DNA from: an uncultured bacterium
Lineage (GTDB): Bacteria > Armatimonadota > Zipacnadia > Zipacnadales > Zipacnadaceae
DNA length: 12,831 nucleotides
Assembly (NCBI GenBank): GCA_937928475.1
Contig: CALFVE010000373.1
Location: forward strand, 1-12,831
Direction of reading: 5' to 3'
The notes below the pieces were generated by a model. That model did not search any database and had not been told where the DNA came from. It was given only the letters and a program-made list of their open reading frames with translations. A program made the position numbers and the translations under genes. Shown one piece after another: positions 1 to 6,327 of the stretch; position 1 is the stretch's first letter; each line of letters opens with the position of its first letter.

Positions 1-68
1 TTTCCGTGAGCCCGGTGCTGCCGGCGCGGGGGACCGAGTCTGGATGCCGCTCCCCTCCCGGCCTCGCC

Positions 69-97
69 TTGTTCTCTCTGCGCCGGGCCTGTATGAT
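69..97 (+). promoter_or_regulatory. Sigma70-type promoter, leaderless
   Basis: A -35 box TTGTTC (69-74, 3 of 6 consensus bases) is followed by exactly 17 bp and a -10 box TATGAT (92-97, 5 of 6). The expected transcription start is about base 104-105, which is the ATG chosen for the next gene. The message would therefore be leaderless, and no Shine-Dalgarno sequence is seen before that ATG. The -35 match is modest, so the call rests on spacing and position. Confidence 0.45.
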
Positions 98-104
98 ACT
101 GGTG

Positions 105-902
105 ATGGCCCAACGTCCGGGATACCTCATTTACCAGGAACCGCCGCGGCGTCCGCTCACCGCGCGGAACCTGGAGGACTTTGCGCTCTGCCCCCAGAAG
201 TTCCTGCTTTCTTTCTTTGTCTCGCCAGCCCAGTCTGACCGCTTCCGGGGTGGTCCGGCGGCCCTGCAGCGCGCCGCCCGGGCGGCTCTCCTTGCCTGCT
301 ACCGAGAGGGCGGGCCTGCGCAGGTCCCGGTGGAACGGCTGCTTGAAGCCTTCGAGGCGCACTGGGACGGCAGCCTCTGCGCGGACAGCCTAGAAGAAGA
401 GCAACTGCACCGCCAGGGGCAGGAGATGCTCCGTCGCTATCACGAGCAACACGCGGCTGCCCCGACGCGCGTGTTGGCGGTGGACCAGCGCCTGGAGGCC
501 GAGATCGGCGGTCATCGCTTCGTAGCCGTGGCCGACCGGGTGGACGACCTCGGCCAGGGCACGTTGCTGCTGCGCTATCGAACTACACGCGACATGCCGG
601 GGCCGAAAGCCCTCGCGAAGGATCTCTCCACGGCTCTGCTTCTCCTGGTAGGCGAGGCAGCCTACCAGCGACCGGCGCAGGCCGCGATCTACGCCCTGCG
701 CGCGGGCCGCCTGGTGGTGGCGGAGATAAGCCCTGCCCAGAAGCGCGCCTGGGAAGAGGAGATCGTCGCCCGCGCGGCCCAGGTGCGGGCGGCGCGGGAC
801 TATCCGACCAACGTAGGGCAGCACTGCCGGGTCTGCCGCTGTCGCCCGCTGTGTCCCGCTTGGCACCCGCCGAAGCCGGAGGCGGAGGAGGGGAGGCAGT
901 GA
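105..902 (+). CDS. Cas4/RecB-like PD-(D/E)XK family protein, probably inactive
   Basis: A 265-residue protein with the layout of the Cas4/RecB/AddB-type nuclease family. Near the N-terminus is a 'phenylalanine-Cys-Pro-x-Lys-Phe' type segment (Cys29). A central core contains ADRVD (Asp144), and a later helix has the QxxxYA pattern (AQAAIYALRAG). The C-terminus carries a cysteine cluster, Cys241, Cys244, Cys246 and Cys250. In active relatives one N-terminal and three C-terminal Cys hold a 4Fe-4S cluster. The usual D-Y-K-T strand after ADRVD reads R-Y-R-T here (Arg157, Arg159), so the metal-binding acid and the lysine are both lost. A structural or DNA-binding role is more likely than cleavage. 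The reading frame is open upstream to GTG at 6 and has an ATG at 93. I chose ATG 105 because a promoter -10 box covers 92-97. It heads an operon, and its stop overlaps the next start by 4 bp. No cas genes are nearby. Confident in family, less so in inactivity. Confidence 0.75.
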   Translation: MAQRPGYLIYQEPPRRPLTARNLEDFALCPQKFLLSFFVSPAQSDRFRGGPAALQRAARAALLACYREGGPAQVPVERLLEAFEAHWDGSLCADSLEEEQLHRQGQEMLRRYHEQHAAAPTRVLAVDQRLEAEIGGHRFVAVADRVDDLGQGTLLLRYRTTRDMPGPKALAKDLSTALLLLVGEAAYQRPAQAAIYALRAGRLVVAEISPAQKRAWEEEIVARAAQVRAARDYPTNVGQHCRVCRCRPLCPAWHPPKPEAEEGRQ

Positions 903-1849
903 GGCTACTCGCGGTCTGCGCGCTTTATCTCTTGCCGGTGCCGGTGACCTTCGCCCAGGACCAGCGCCAGACGCTGGTGGCCATTGACTACCGCCTGTTC
1001 TACTGGCCGCGGCATCAGGAGCAGGCGGCGGTAGCCGCGGTGGCCGCCCGCGAAGGCCTGCCTCGCTTGCGGCAAGCGCTGGGCCTGGCCCCCGGGCCGC
1101 GTGTAGACATCTACCTCGCGGGCACCGCCCAGGAGTTTCGCCGCCTGACTGGCGGCGCCGATCCCAGCCTAGTGCTCGGCCAGGCCTTCCCGGGGCGACG
1201 CATGATTGTGGTGCAGCCGCTGCGGGGAGAGCGCCTGCGCGAACTAGTGGTCCACGAGTTGACGCATCTGCTGCTGGAGGACATGGTCGCCGAGACCGGC
1301 GCAGAGCCTCCGCGCTGGCTTCACGAGGGGCTGGCCAAATACGCTGCCCAGGACTTCGGCCCCGCCGACCGCTTGCTGCTCAGTCAGGCGGTCAATGCCG
1401 GGAAACTGATCCCCTTTGAGGACTTGGACAAGGCCTTTGCGGGCTCGCCGGAGAAAGTGAGTCTGGCCTACGCCGAAGCGTATACCCTGGTAGACTTCCT
1501 GGCTAACCTTGAGCCTGCCGAGGGGCTGGCGCCCTTCCTGCGTCACCTGGGGCAAGTGGGCGACGTGTCGCGGGCTCTGCTGCGGGCCTACAACCTGACC
1601 CCGGAGGCGCTGGGCAAGCAGTGGCGGCAGCATGTGCTCACTGAGTACCTAGGGCGAGGGGAGCACGCGACGCTGACGCTGCTGTGGGCGGCCATGGCGG
1701 GGCTGTTTGTGATCGCGGTGGTCGTGCAACTGCGGCGGTCGGCGCTGATCCGGCGCCGCCTGGAAGCCGCCGAGCGGCTGCGCCCTCCGGGCATGTGGGA
1801 CCTGCCGGGGGCCGAACAGGAGGATGAGCAAGATGGGTACTCTGACTAA
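899..1849 (+). CDS. Membrane-anchored zinc peptidase, peptidase MA-like
   Basis: A 316-residue protein. The N-terminus (about 1-20) is a short signal sequence ending around AQDQ. The middle resembles the peptidase MA-like family, with the zinc motif HELTH at 119-123 and the third ligand in HEGLAKY (Glu143), 20 residues after the second His, as in gluzincins. A single transmembrane segment lies at about 257-276, followed by a basic then acidic 40-residue tail, so the catalytic domain should lie outside the membrane with the tail in the cytoplasm. The start is GTG 899, overlapping the previous stop as GTGA, behind a strong GGAGG-rich ribosome site (about 885-896). An earlier in-frame GTG at 851 would add a Gly-rich stretch before the signal peptide and is rejected. 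All zinc-site residues are present, so an active metallopeptidase is likely. The substrate is unknown. Confidence 0.82.
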   Translation: MRLLAVCALYLLPVPVTFAQDQRQTLVAIDYRLFYWPRHQEQAAVAAVAAREGLPRLRQALGLAPGPRVDIYLAGTAQEFRRLTGGADPSLVLGQAFPGRRMIVVQPLRGERLRELVVHELTHLLLEDMVAETGAEPPRWLHEGLAKYAAQDFGPADRLLLSQAVNAGKLIPFEDLDKAFAGSPEKVSLAYAEAYTLVDFLANLEPAEGLAPFLRHLGQVGDVSRALLRAYNLTPEALGKQWRQHVLTEYLGRGEHATLTLLWAAMAGLFVIAVVVQLRRSALIRRRLEAAERLRPPGMWDLPGAEQEDEQDGYSD

Positions 1850-2546
1850 GTTTGTGGCCTACGTACAGGCAGTTTGGCTGGGGCCGCTGCCCGGGCAACT
1901 TATCCGCGCTATCCTAGTGGCCGCCCTGTTTGAAGGACTGGTCTACGTGGCCCGCTGGTGGATCCTGCGCCGCCTGCGGCCCGTGCTCCTGCGCGATGCC
2001 GGCGCTCCGCCGCCCAGTCGGGTGCAGCGGCGCCGCCTGCTGCTCTCCGTTCCCACCCTGTTCGCCCGGGGCGTGCTGTACGTCCTGGCCATCCTCATCA
2101 TCCTGCGCATCTTCCGCCTGCAGACCGCGGCGGAAGTGTTGCCCGTGGGCCTCGCTCTGGTGGTAGTGGCGCTCGTGGCCTTCTGGCGACCGCTGCGCGA
2201 TGCGGCCCAGGGCTACCTCATCCTGTATGACCATCTCTACACGCGTGGGGAGCGCGTGGTCATTGCGGGTCGGGAGGGGACGGTGCAGGACGTACACCTG
2301 CGCTGGACGCATCTAGTGGCCGACGACGGCACGCCGCTTATCATCCCCCACAGCGAGGTGGGCGAGGTCCTGAACCTCTCCCGCCGCCCCAAACCGATCC
2401 CGACCGAAGCTGAGGCAGCTGCCGGAGTCCGGCCCGCGGCCACGCCTAGCGCTGGCGCGGCTGCGCCTCCCGGTCCGGGTGCCCCTGGCGCCGGCGCGAC
2501 TCCGCTCCCGGGAGGGACGACTCCGCCGCCCGGAGGGGCCGCCTGA
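1833..2546 (+). CDS. Short MscS-like mechanosensitive channel protein
   Basis: A 237-residue protein. There are three hydrophobic segments: near the N-terminus (QLIRAILVAALFEGLVYVA), in the middle (GVLYVLAILIILRIF) and a pore-like one (VLPVGLALVVVALVAFW). The third is followed by the MscS beta-domain signature: GYLILYDHLYTRGERVVI, GREGTVQDVHLRWTHLV and a D-G-x-x-L-I-I-P-H-S-E-V segment ending at NLSRR. In typical MscS proteins this is followed by an alpha/beta C-terminal domain. Here it is replaced by about 50 residues rich in Pro, Gly and Ala. ATG 1833 is preferred over ATG 1824 because AGGAGG (1818-1823) touches 1824 directly but lies 9 bases from 1833. It overlaps the peptidase gene by 17 bp, so the two are probably translationally coupled. 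Whether it gates as a channel without the vestibule domain cannot be told from sequence. Confidence 0.8.
   Translation: MGTLTKFVAYVQAVWLGPLPGQLIRAILVAALFEGLVYVARWWILRRLRPVLLRDAGAPPPSRVQRRRLLLSVPTLFARGVLYVLAILIILRIFRLQTAAEVLPVGLALVVVALVAFWRPLRDAAQGYLILYDHLYTRGERVVIAGREGTVQDVHLRWTHLVADDGTPLIIPHSEVGEVLNLSRRPKPIPTEAEAAAGVRPAATPSAGAAAPPGPGAPGAGATPLPGGTTPPPGGAA
2497..2538 (+). repeat. Two 21-bp tandem repeats in the MscS-like tail
   Basis: Bases 2497-2517 and 2518-2538 match at 17 of 21 positions. They encode ATPLPGG then TTPPPGG at the end of the Pro/Gly-rich tail. The repeat suggests the tail grew by slippage. Confidence 0.6.
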
Positions 2547-2561
2547 AGGCCCGGCCCCGCC

Positions 2562-2618
2562 GGATGTGAAACCGGCCCGCGCAATGGCCGTGTAAGCAGG
2601 CAAGCCGGTTTCGCATCC
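2562..2618. terminator. Strong stem-loop between convergent genes
   Basis: Bases 2562-2576 pair with 2604-2618 as a 15-bp stem with one G-T wobble (T2567/G2613), closing a 27-base loop. It lies 16 bp after the stop of the MscS-like gene and 71 bp from the stop of the convergent HAD gene, which suits a two-way terminator. No T-run follows on either strand, so it is not a classical intrinsic terminator and may act as an RNA end-protecting structure. A smaller hairpin (CCCCT-3-AGGGG) sits at 2647-2659. The rest of 2547-2688 shows nothing else. Confidence 0.5.
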
Positions 2619-2688
2619 CGCGCCTTCGCGCGTAACGCTCCGCCGGCCCCTCCGAGGGGAGACTGCATACCTCCGCGATGTCCCCGCC

Positions 2689-3321
2689 TTATAAGACCTC
2701 CGGCAGCGCCATAATGTCCGGAATGCACGGCGTCCAGGGCTCTCGTGGCTGGGGATGGCAGAGTACCGCCCGCAGACCGAACTCGTGCGCCCCGCGTACG
2801 TTGTCAATCGCGTCGTCCACAAAGACGACCTGCTCCGCTTTCGCTCCGGTGTGCGCCAGCGCCGCGCGGTAGGCCTCCGTCGCCGGCTTGGCCCACCAGT
2901 TCATCGTCTCGACAGAGATGACCCCACGGAAGCACTCCTCCAGGCCCAGCGCCCGCAGCACCCGCCCAGCATACAGCGCCGTCGCGTTCGTGCATACCCA
3001 CGCCGGGTGCCCCAGGCGGCCCAGCATCGCCGCCACCTCCGGCCGCGGCCAGAGGTAGTCCGGCGGATGGAGTAGTTCAATGCAGTTAGCGTAGACCCGC
3101 GCCTGGGGGATCCCGTATTCTGCCTCCAACCCCCGGGCGCTGGTGCCGTACTGCGCCCAGAGGCGCCGGCGCAGAGCATGGGCCTCTTCTTCCGTCAGCC
3201 CTAGGGTGCGGGCGACCCAGGCAGTGAGCAGCCGATCGCCGGCCTCCTGGAGGCCGGCGGAGGGAGGATAGAGAGTGCGATCGAGGTCAATGAGCAGGAC
3301 GAGGCCATTCGACTCGGACAT
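2689..3321 (-). CDS. HAD-superfamily hydrolase, pyrimidine 5'-nucleotidase-like
   Basis: A complete 210-residue HAD phosphatase. Motif I is DLDRT (nucleophile Asp12, general acid Asp14), motif II is CTNAT (Thr111), motif III is Lys145 in WAKPATEAY, and motif IV is FVDDAIDN (Asp169, Asp170). An alpha-helical cap lies between motifs I and II, as in subfamily I. The 'DLDxTLYPP' opening with a helical cap resembles the SDT1/pyrimidine 5'-nucleotidase group, which dephosphorylates UMP, CMP or similar small phosphates; the exact substrate is a guess. ATG 3321 has no clear ribosome site but lies 9 bases after a good -10 box, so it is probably translated from a nearly leaderless message. It is transcribed separately from the YcdB-like gene upstream of it, with a hairpin between. 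Confidence 0.82.
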   Translation of the reverse strand: MSESNGLVLLIDLDRTLYPPSAGLQEAGDRLLTAWVARTLGLTEEEAHALRRRLWAQYGTSARGLEAEYGIPQARVYANCIELLHPPDYLWPRPEVAAMLGRLGHPAWVCTNATALYAGRVLRALGLEECFRGVISVETMNWWAKPATEAYRAALAHTGAKAEQVVFVDDAIDNVRGAHEFGLRAVLCHPQPREPWTPCIPDIMALPEVL

Positions 3322-3330
3322 AGCGAAGCC

Positions 3331-3359
3331 AGTCTAATCGGTTGCGCCCGGGCCGTCAA
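3331..3359 (-). promoter_or_regulatory. Promoter of the HAD gene, near-leaderless
   Basis: On the minus strand TTGACG (3359-3354, 5 of 6) is spaced 17 bp from TAGACT (3336-3331, 4 of 6). The predicted start of transcription lies about 3-4 bases before ATG 3321, leaving no room for a ribosome site. Confidence 0.6.
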
Positions 3360-3368
3360 CGGCCTCAG

Positions 3369-3386
3369 CGGCGGCCTTAGCCGCCG
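3369..3386 (-). terminator. GC-rich hairpin after the YcdB-like gene
   Basis: A perfect 7-bp stem (3369-3375 with 3380-3386) closes a 4-base loop, 28 bp after the stop of the YcdB-like gene and just upstream of the HAD promoter. No T-run follows, so its strength as a terminator is uncertain. Confidence 0.45.
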
Positions 3387-3413
3387 ACAGCGGGGAGCAG
3401 GCAGGGGGCAGGG

Positions 3414-4733
3414 TCACTCTCGCGCTGGCGCTGCGGCTTTCGCCGGGCGGTCTGCCAGGCCGTAGATTCTGCCGGTCTCCGCATCCACCGCCCAGCTCTG
3501 CGCCCACAACTGCAACTCGTCCGGTTTATCAGCTCCCGGCAACTTTCCACTCACACGCACGGGGTACACTAGCCTGTCGCTCGGGGCTATAGGTGAAACC
3601 CAGGTCAGTTCGCCCAGAACGATCTCAGCGTCCCTCAGCGCAGTAGGCAAGGACGAACGCGCCCTGGCCAGCGCCTCGGAAGGAGAAAGACGCGGTTTCG
3701 GCAGCGGCTCCGGCTCCCGCCGCCAGGAGCGTGTCAGTATCTCCCCCGTGTTAGCATTCACGCCGCATTCCGTCAGGTACTCTCCAGGCTCCCCCGTGGG
3801 GCCAGGGGGGCCGGCCCCGTGGACGTTGACGATGTAGACCGGCGTTCCCGGTGGCGCAAAACCGCTGGCCGTCCACGGTCGAAAGACCTTGGCGGAGATC
3901 GGCGGGCGCATGCGCGGCCACAGTTCAGTAGCCCTGGCCAGCACCTTAGCCACCGCCTCCTCCTCGGTCAACCGCACGGGCGCGTTCGGCGGCGGGTCGG
4001 CAGGCGCGATGCGTGCATAGTAGTAGACCACCTCGCCGGTCGCCGCCGAAACCTGGATTGAGAGCCGATGGCGGAACTCCTCCGGCCCCAAGCCCTCCCA
4101 CGCGAAGTGGTATGTCGGCGGCTTGCGGTAGTCATAATATTTCTCGTACTCTAGCCTGTCCTCGGCGCGCCAGAACCAACACCGGCGCTCAGCGAAGGCC
4201 AAGGCGTTCCGCAGAGCAACCTCGCGAGCGAGGGGCCGAAACCCCGCTCGCGCGGAGGACCCCCAGTACTTCTCGTCTGCCCGACCCATGAACGTCACAT
4301 AGTACAGGTCAATGTCCACGGCCACCGTTGCCCCCTCCCCGCTGTCCGGGGTTTCTCCCGCCGGGTACCTCCACACAGTCGCGCGCTCGCCGCGAGACCC
4401 ATTCACGATGGGCTCTGCGCGCACCGCCTGCACCGCTTCGGGAGAAACCCCCAGGAACCGTGCCGCTACCCGCTGGTCAGGTGGGACCGGGCTCAGCCGA
4501 CCCTCTTGGATGCCTCCAGCAGAGCCCTCAAGGGACTCGCCCCGTAGGCGGTGGTCAGGCGCGGCGGGCCCAGGTCCCACCCGCTGGGTGGCTTCGGGAG
4601 AGGCTGCGATGGACTCCCCGGCCCGGCGTTGGCCAGGCATCACCGCAGTGTCTCGCGTGGCCTCCAGCGCCAGCGCCCCCGCCGCCAGCACGACCAAGCC
4701 GACCGCGCCCCACAACCACATTCGTGCTCTCAT
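3414..4733 (-). CDS. Secreted or membrane-anchored YcdB/PepSY-like protein
   Basis: A 439-residue protein. Residues 1-23 form an N-terminal hydrophobic signal or anchor. Residues 32-111 hold three degenerate copies of a 26-27 residue repeat (pattern R-x-x-G-E-S-L-x-x-S-P-E-A-x-Q). Then come three PepSY/YcdB-like modules. Each has a helix followed by strands ending in a 'xVxAxTGEx' turn: SAATGEVVYYY, VNANTGEILTR and VDAETGRIYGL. The second and third helices begin LTEEEAVAKVL and LSPSEALARAR. PepSY-type domains occur in peptidase propeptides and are linked to peptidase inhibition; that role here is inferred. ATG 4733 is chosen over an upstream GTG (4757) because a full AAGGAGGT ribosome site (4747-4740) lies 6 bases before it. 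It starts 100 bp downstream of the frameshifted secreted-protein gene and may be co-transcribed with it. Confidence 0.68.
   Translation of the reverse strand: MRARMWLWGAVGLVVLAAGALALEATRDTAVMPGQRRAGESIAASPEATQRVGPGPAAPDHRLRGESLEGSAGGIQEGRLSPVPPDQRVAARFLGVSPEAVQAVRAEPIVNGSRGERATVWRYPAGETPDSGEGATVAVDIDLYYVTFMGRADEKYWGSSARAGFRPLAREVALRNALAFAERRCWFWRAEDRLEYEKYYDYRKPPTYHFAWEGLGPEEFRHRLSIQVSAATGEVVYYYARIAPADPPPNAPVRLTEEEAVAKVLARATELWPRMRPPISAKVFRPWTASGFAPPGTPVYIVNVHGAGPPGPTGEPGEYLTECGVNANTGEILTRSWRREPEPLPKPRLSPSEALARARSSLPTALRDAEIVLGELTWVSPIAPSDRLVYPVRVSGKLPGADKPDELQLWAQSWAVDAETGRIYGLADRPAKAAAPARE
4401..4640 (-). repeat. Three degenerate ~78-81 bp coding repeats
   Basis: Units at 4640-4560, 4559-4482 and 4481-4401 encode residues 32-58, 59-84 and 85-111 of the YcdB-like protein. 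Shared positions are an Arg, GES-L or an equivalent, SPEA and a following Gln. At DNA level GCTTCGGGAGA occurs in units 1 and 3, and TGGTCAGG-like tracts occur at each unit boundary. The middle unit has diverged most (SAGG in place of SPEA). Confidence 0.65.
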
Positions 4734-4752
4734 GTGATGACCTCCTTCGCCG

Positions 4753-4770
4753 GCCACGCTGCTCCGTGGC
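4753..4770 (-). other. Hairpin just upstream of the YcdB-like ribosome site
   Basis: A perfect 6-bp stem (GCCACG with CGTGGC) closes a 6-base loop and ends 5 bases before the AAGGAGGT site at 4747-4740. It lies in the 100-bp gap after the upstream gene. It could end or protect the upstream message, or modulate translation of the downstream gene. No T-run follows. Confidence 0.35.
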
Positions 4771-4833
4771 TAGTAGTCGAACCCATACCGCGCCGGCACC
4801 AGGGTGCAGCCCCCGGCACCTGCTATCTCATAG

Positions 4834-6327
4834 CTATTGTACCCCCCCGTACTGCCCCTTTTCTTCTTTGACCTTCTCCGCCGCCCAGTCCGCCGCATAC
4901 GTGACCCACGATCCATAGACGCAAGCGTAATAGTAGAACCAGGGTACCCAGAGGCGGCTGTACTCTCCCGTGTATATGATCTCACGGAACCCTAGCGCCG
5001 CGTTCGCGCCGGCAGCCACCGCGTCATCCGTCAGACAGCCATACTGACCGCCGTTCTGAGCGGTCTTGCAGCCCACAAACGCCACGAAGTGCACACAGTC
5101 AGAGTACGCCGGCAGCAGGTCCCGCAAAGCAAGCATTGTATCCGGTTGAAATCCGTTGTACTGCCGGCCGACGACCCACCCAGCATCTCCGATCTCCATA
5201 TAGCCTGGCCCCGCGTGGTTCTCGAGCAGGATCAATGCCGAACTATAGAAAGCGCTCTCCAGCATGTTGTCATCGGGCATGCCTACGGTCGCATACGCCT
5301 GGTAGCGCTTCTCCCGATGCACGGTCTCCTGGTACTGCACGAGATTCTCGCCCCACTCCCAGTCCGTCCCACGCCAATTCTTGGACCAGGGCCGCTCCTC
5401 GATGGTCCCCAAGCCCTGGCGCGCCGCTTTGGCCTGCCCGTCGCGGTTCGCGGCGCCCGCCTCCGCGGTCTGCCGGGCCGAGAAGGCCGCCGAGAAGAGG
5501 CCGAACTGCTCCGGCTCCAGGGTCAACTCAAACCGCTCGGTGTCGCCGGCCGGCACGTGCCCGGTCTGGGGATCATCCTCAATCTCGCGCGTCTCGCCGA
5601 CCTGCGCGAAGCTGTTGTCGTAGATGCGAATCTCGCCGTCATCCGCATACCCGTTCGTCACCTGGTAGCTGACGTCCAGCGTGAGCGTCATCGTCTCGCG
5701 GTCGAAGTGCACCTTGCTGACCCCGGTGATCGCCAGCGTGGGGCTAGGGGCCTTGTCCTTATCCTTGCACATCTCGTTGGGCCAGTAGGGAGAGCCCTCG
5801 GTGTGCACGGCCTCCACGGTGTAGGTGTACAGGCCCTTCGGGGCCTGCCCGCCGGGGCCGTAGGGCGGCGGCTCCAGGCTGCCGTCCCACTCCACCGCGT
5901 TCTCCCCGACCTGGAAGCCGCCCTCCTGGACCAGAGTCCGAATCAGCCCTCCGGCGGCGTCGTAGATCTTCACCGTTACCTTCCAATCCGGGTTCCCGTA
6001 GTTGAGGTGGTCAATAGTGAAGAGGGCGTTGGTATCGCAATTGGCCTCGTCGCCGGGGTCCCACTTCAGCACCTTCTGGCCCACCCACTGCACCACGGTG
6101 TTGTACCGACCCCAAGTCTCTTGCTCGGTGTATTCGACGGGCGGCCACTGGTAGTAGTCCCAGCACATCACCCGCCAGTCCACCCAGGTGTTCTTCATAT
6201 CGGGCACATCCGCCGTGCTCCAGCCGCAACACCACAGCGTGTACTGCGGGGTGCTCTCCACCAGCATGGGGTTCATCGAGTACCATTTGCCCGTCCGCGC
6301 CGCGCATCTGCAGGTCGCCGAAGACAT
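4834..6327 (-). CDS. C-terminal part: FlgD-like Ig plus possible clan CD-like domain
   Basis: This frame is open for 497 codons; meaningful sequence begins near codon 14 (GKWYSMNPM), just after the frameshift site. Codons 20-100 are rich in Trp, Cys and Tyr and match no family I know. Codons 112-178 are a FlgD-type Ig-like domain, with the pattern VKIYDAAGGLIRTL, GENAVEWDG, APKGLYTYTVEA. Codons 197-275 look like a second beta-sandwich. From about 360 to the end, a hydrophobic strand ends in ENHAG (His371) and another ends in FVAFVGC (Cys420), followed by GGxxG and a 'DDAVAAGANAALGF' helix-strand. That arrangement resembles caspase/gingipain/CHAT folds, where these residues form the catalytic pair. 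This is inference from pattern only. The stop is TAG at 4834. Confidence 0.62.
   Translation of the reverse strand: MSSATCRCAARTGKWYSMNPMLVESTPQYTLWCCGWSTADVPDMKNTWVDWRVMCWDYYQWPPVEYTEQETWGRYNTVVQWVGQKVLKWDPGDEANCDTNALFTIDHLNYGNPDWKVTVKIYDAAGGLIRTLVQEGGFQVGENAVEWDGSLEPPPYGPGGQAPKGLYTYTVEAVHTEGSPYWPNEMCKDKDKAPSPTLAITGVSKVHFDRETMTLTLDVSYQVTNGYADDGEIRIYDNSFAQVGETREIEDDPQTGHVPAGDTERFELTLEPEQFGLFSAAFSARQTAEAGAANRDGQAKAARQGLGTIEERPWSKNWRGTDWEWGENLVQYQETVHREKRYQAYATVGMPDDNMLESAFYSSALILLENHAGPGYMEIGDAGWVVGRQYNGFQPDTMLALRDLLPAYSDCVHFVAFVGCKTAQNGGQYGCLTDDAVAAGANAALGFREIIYTGEYSRLWVPWFYYYACVYGSWVTYAADWAAEKVKEEKGQYGGVQ

Noticed and set aside
105..902. Cas4-like protein as a sign of a CRISPR-Cas locus
   Set aside because: No repeat array and no cas1, cas2 or effector gene in the window, and the catalytic residues are missing.
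4836..4841. TACAAT -10-like box (minus strand) before the YcdB-like gene
   Set aside because: No usable -35 at 16-18 bp, and it overlaps the stop of the upstream gene. Not enough to call a separate promoter.
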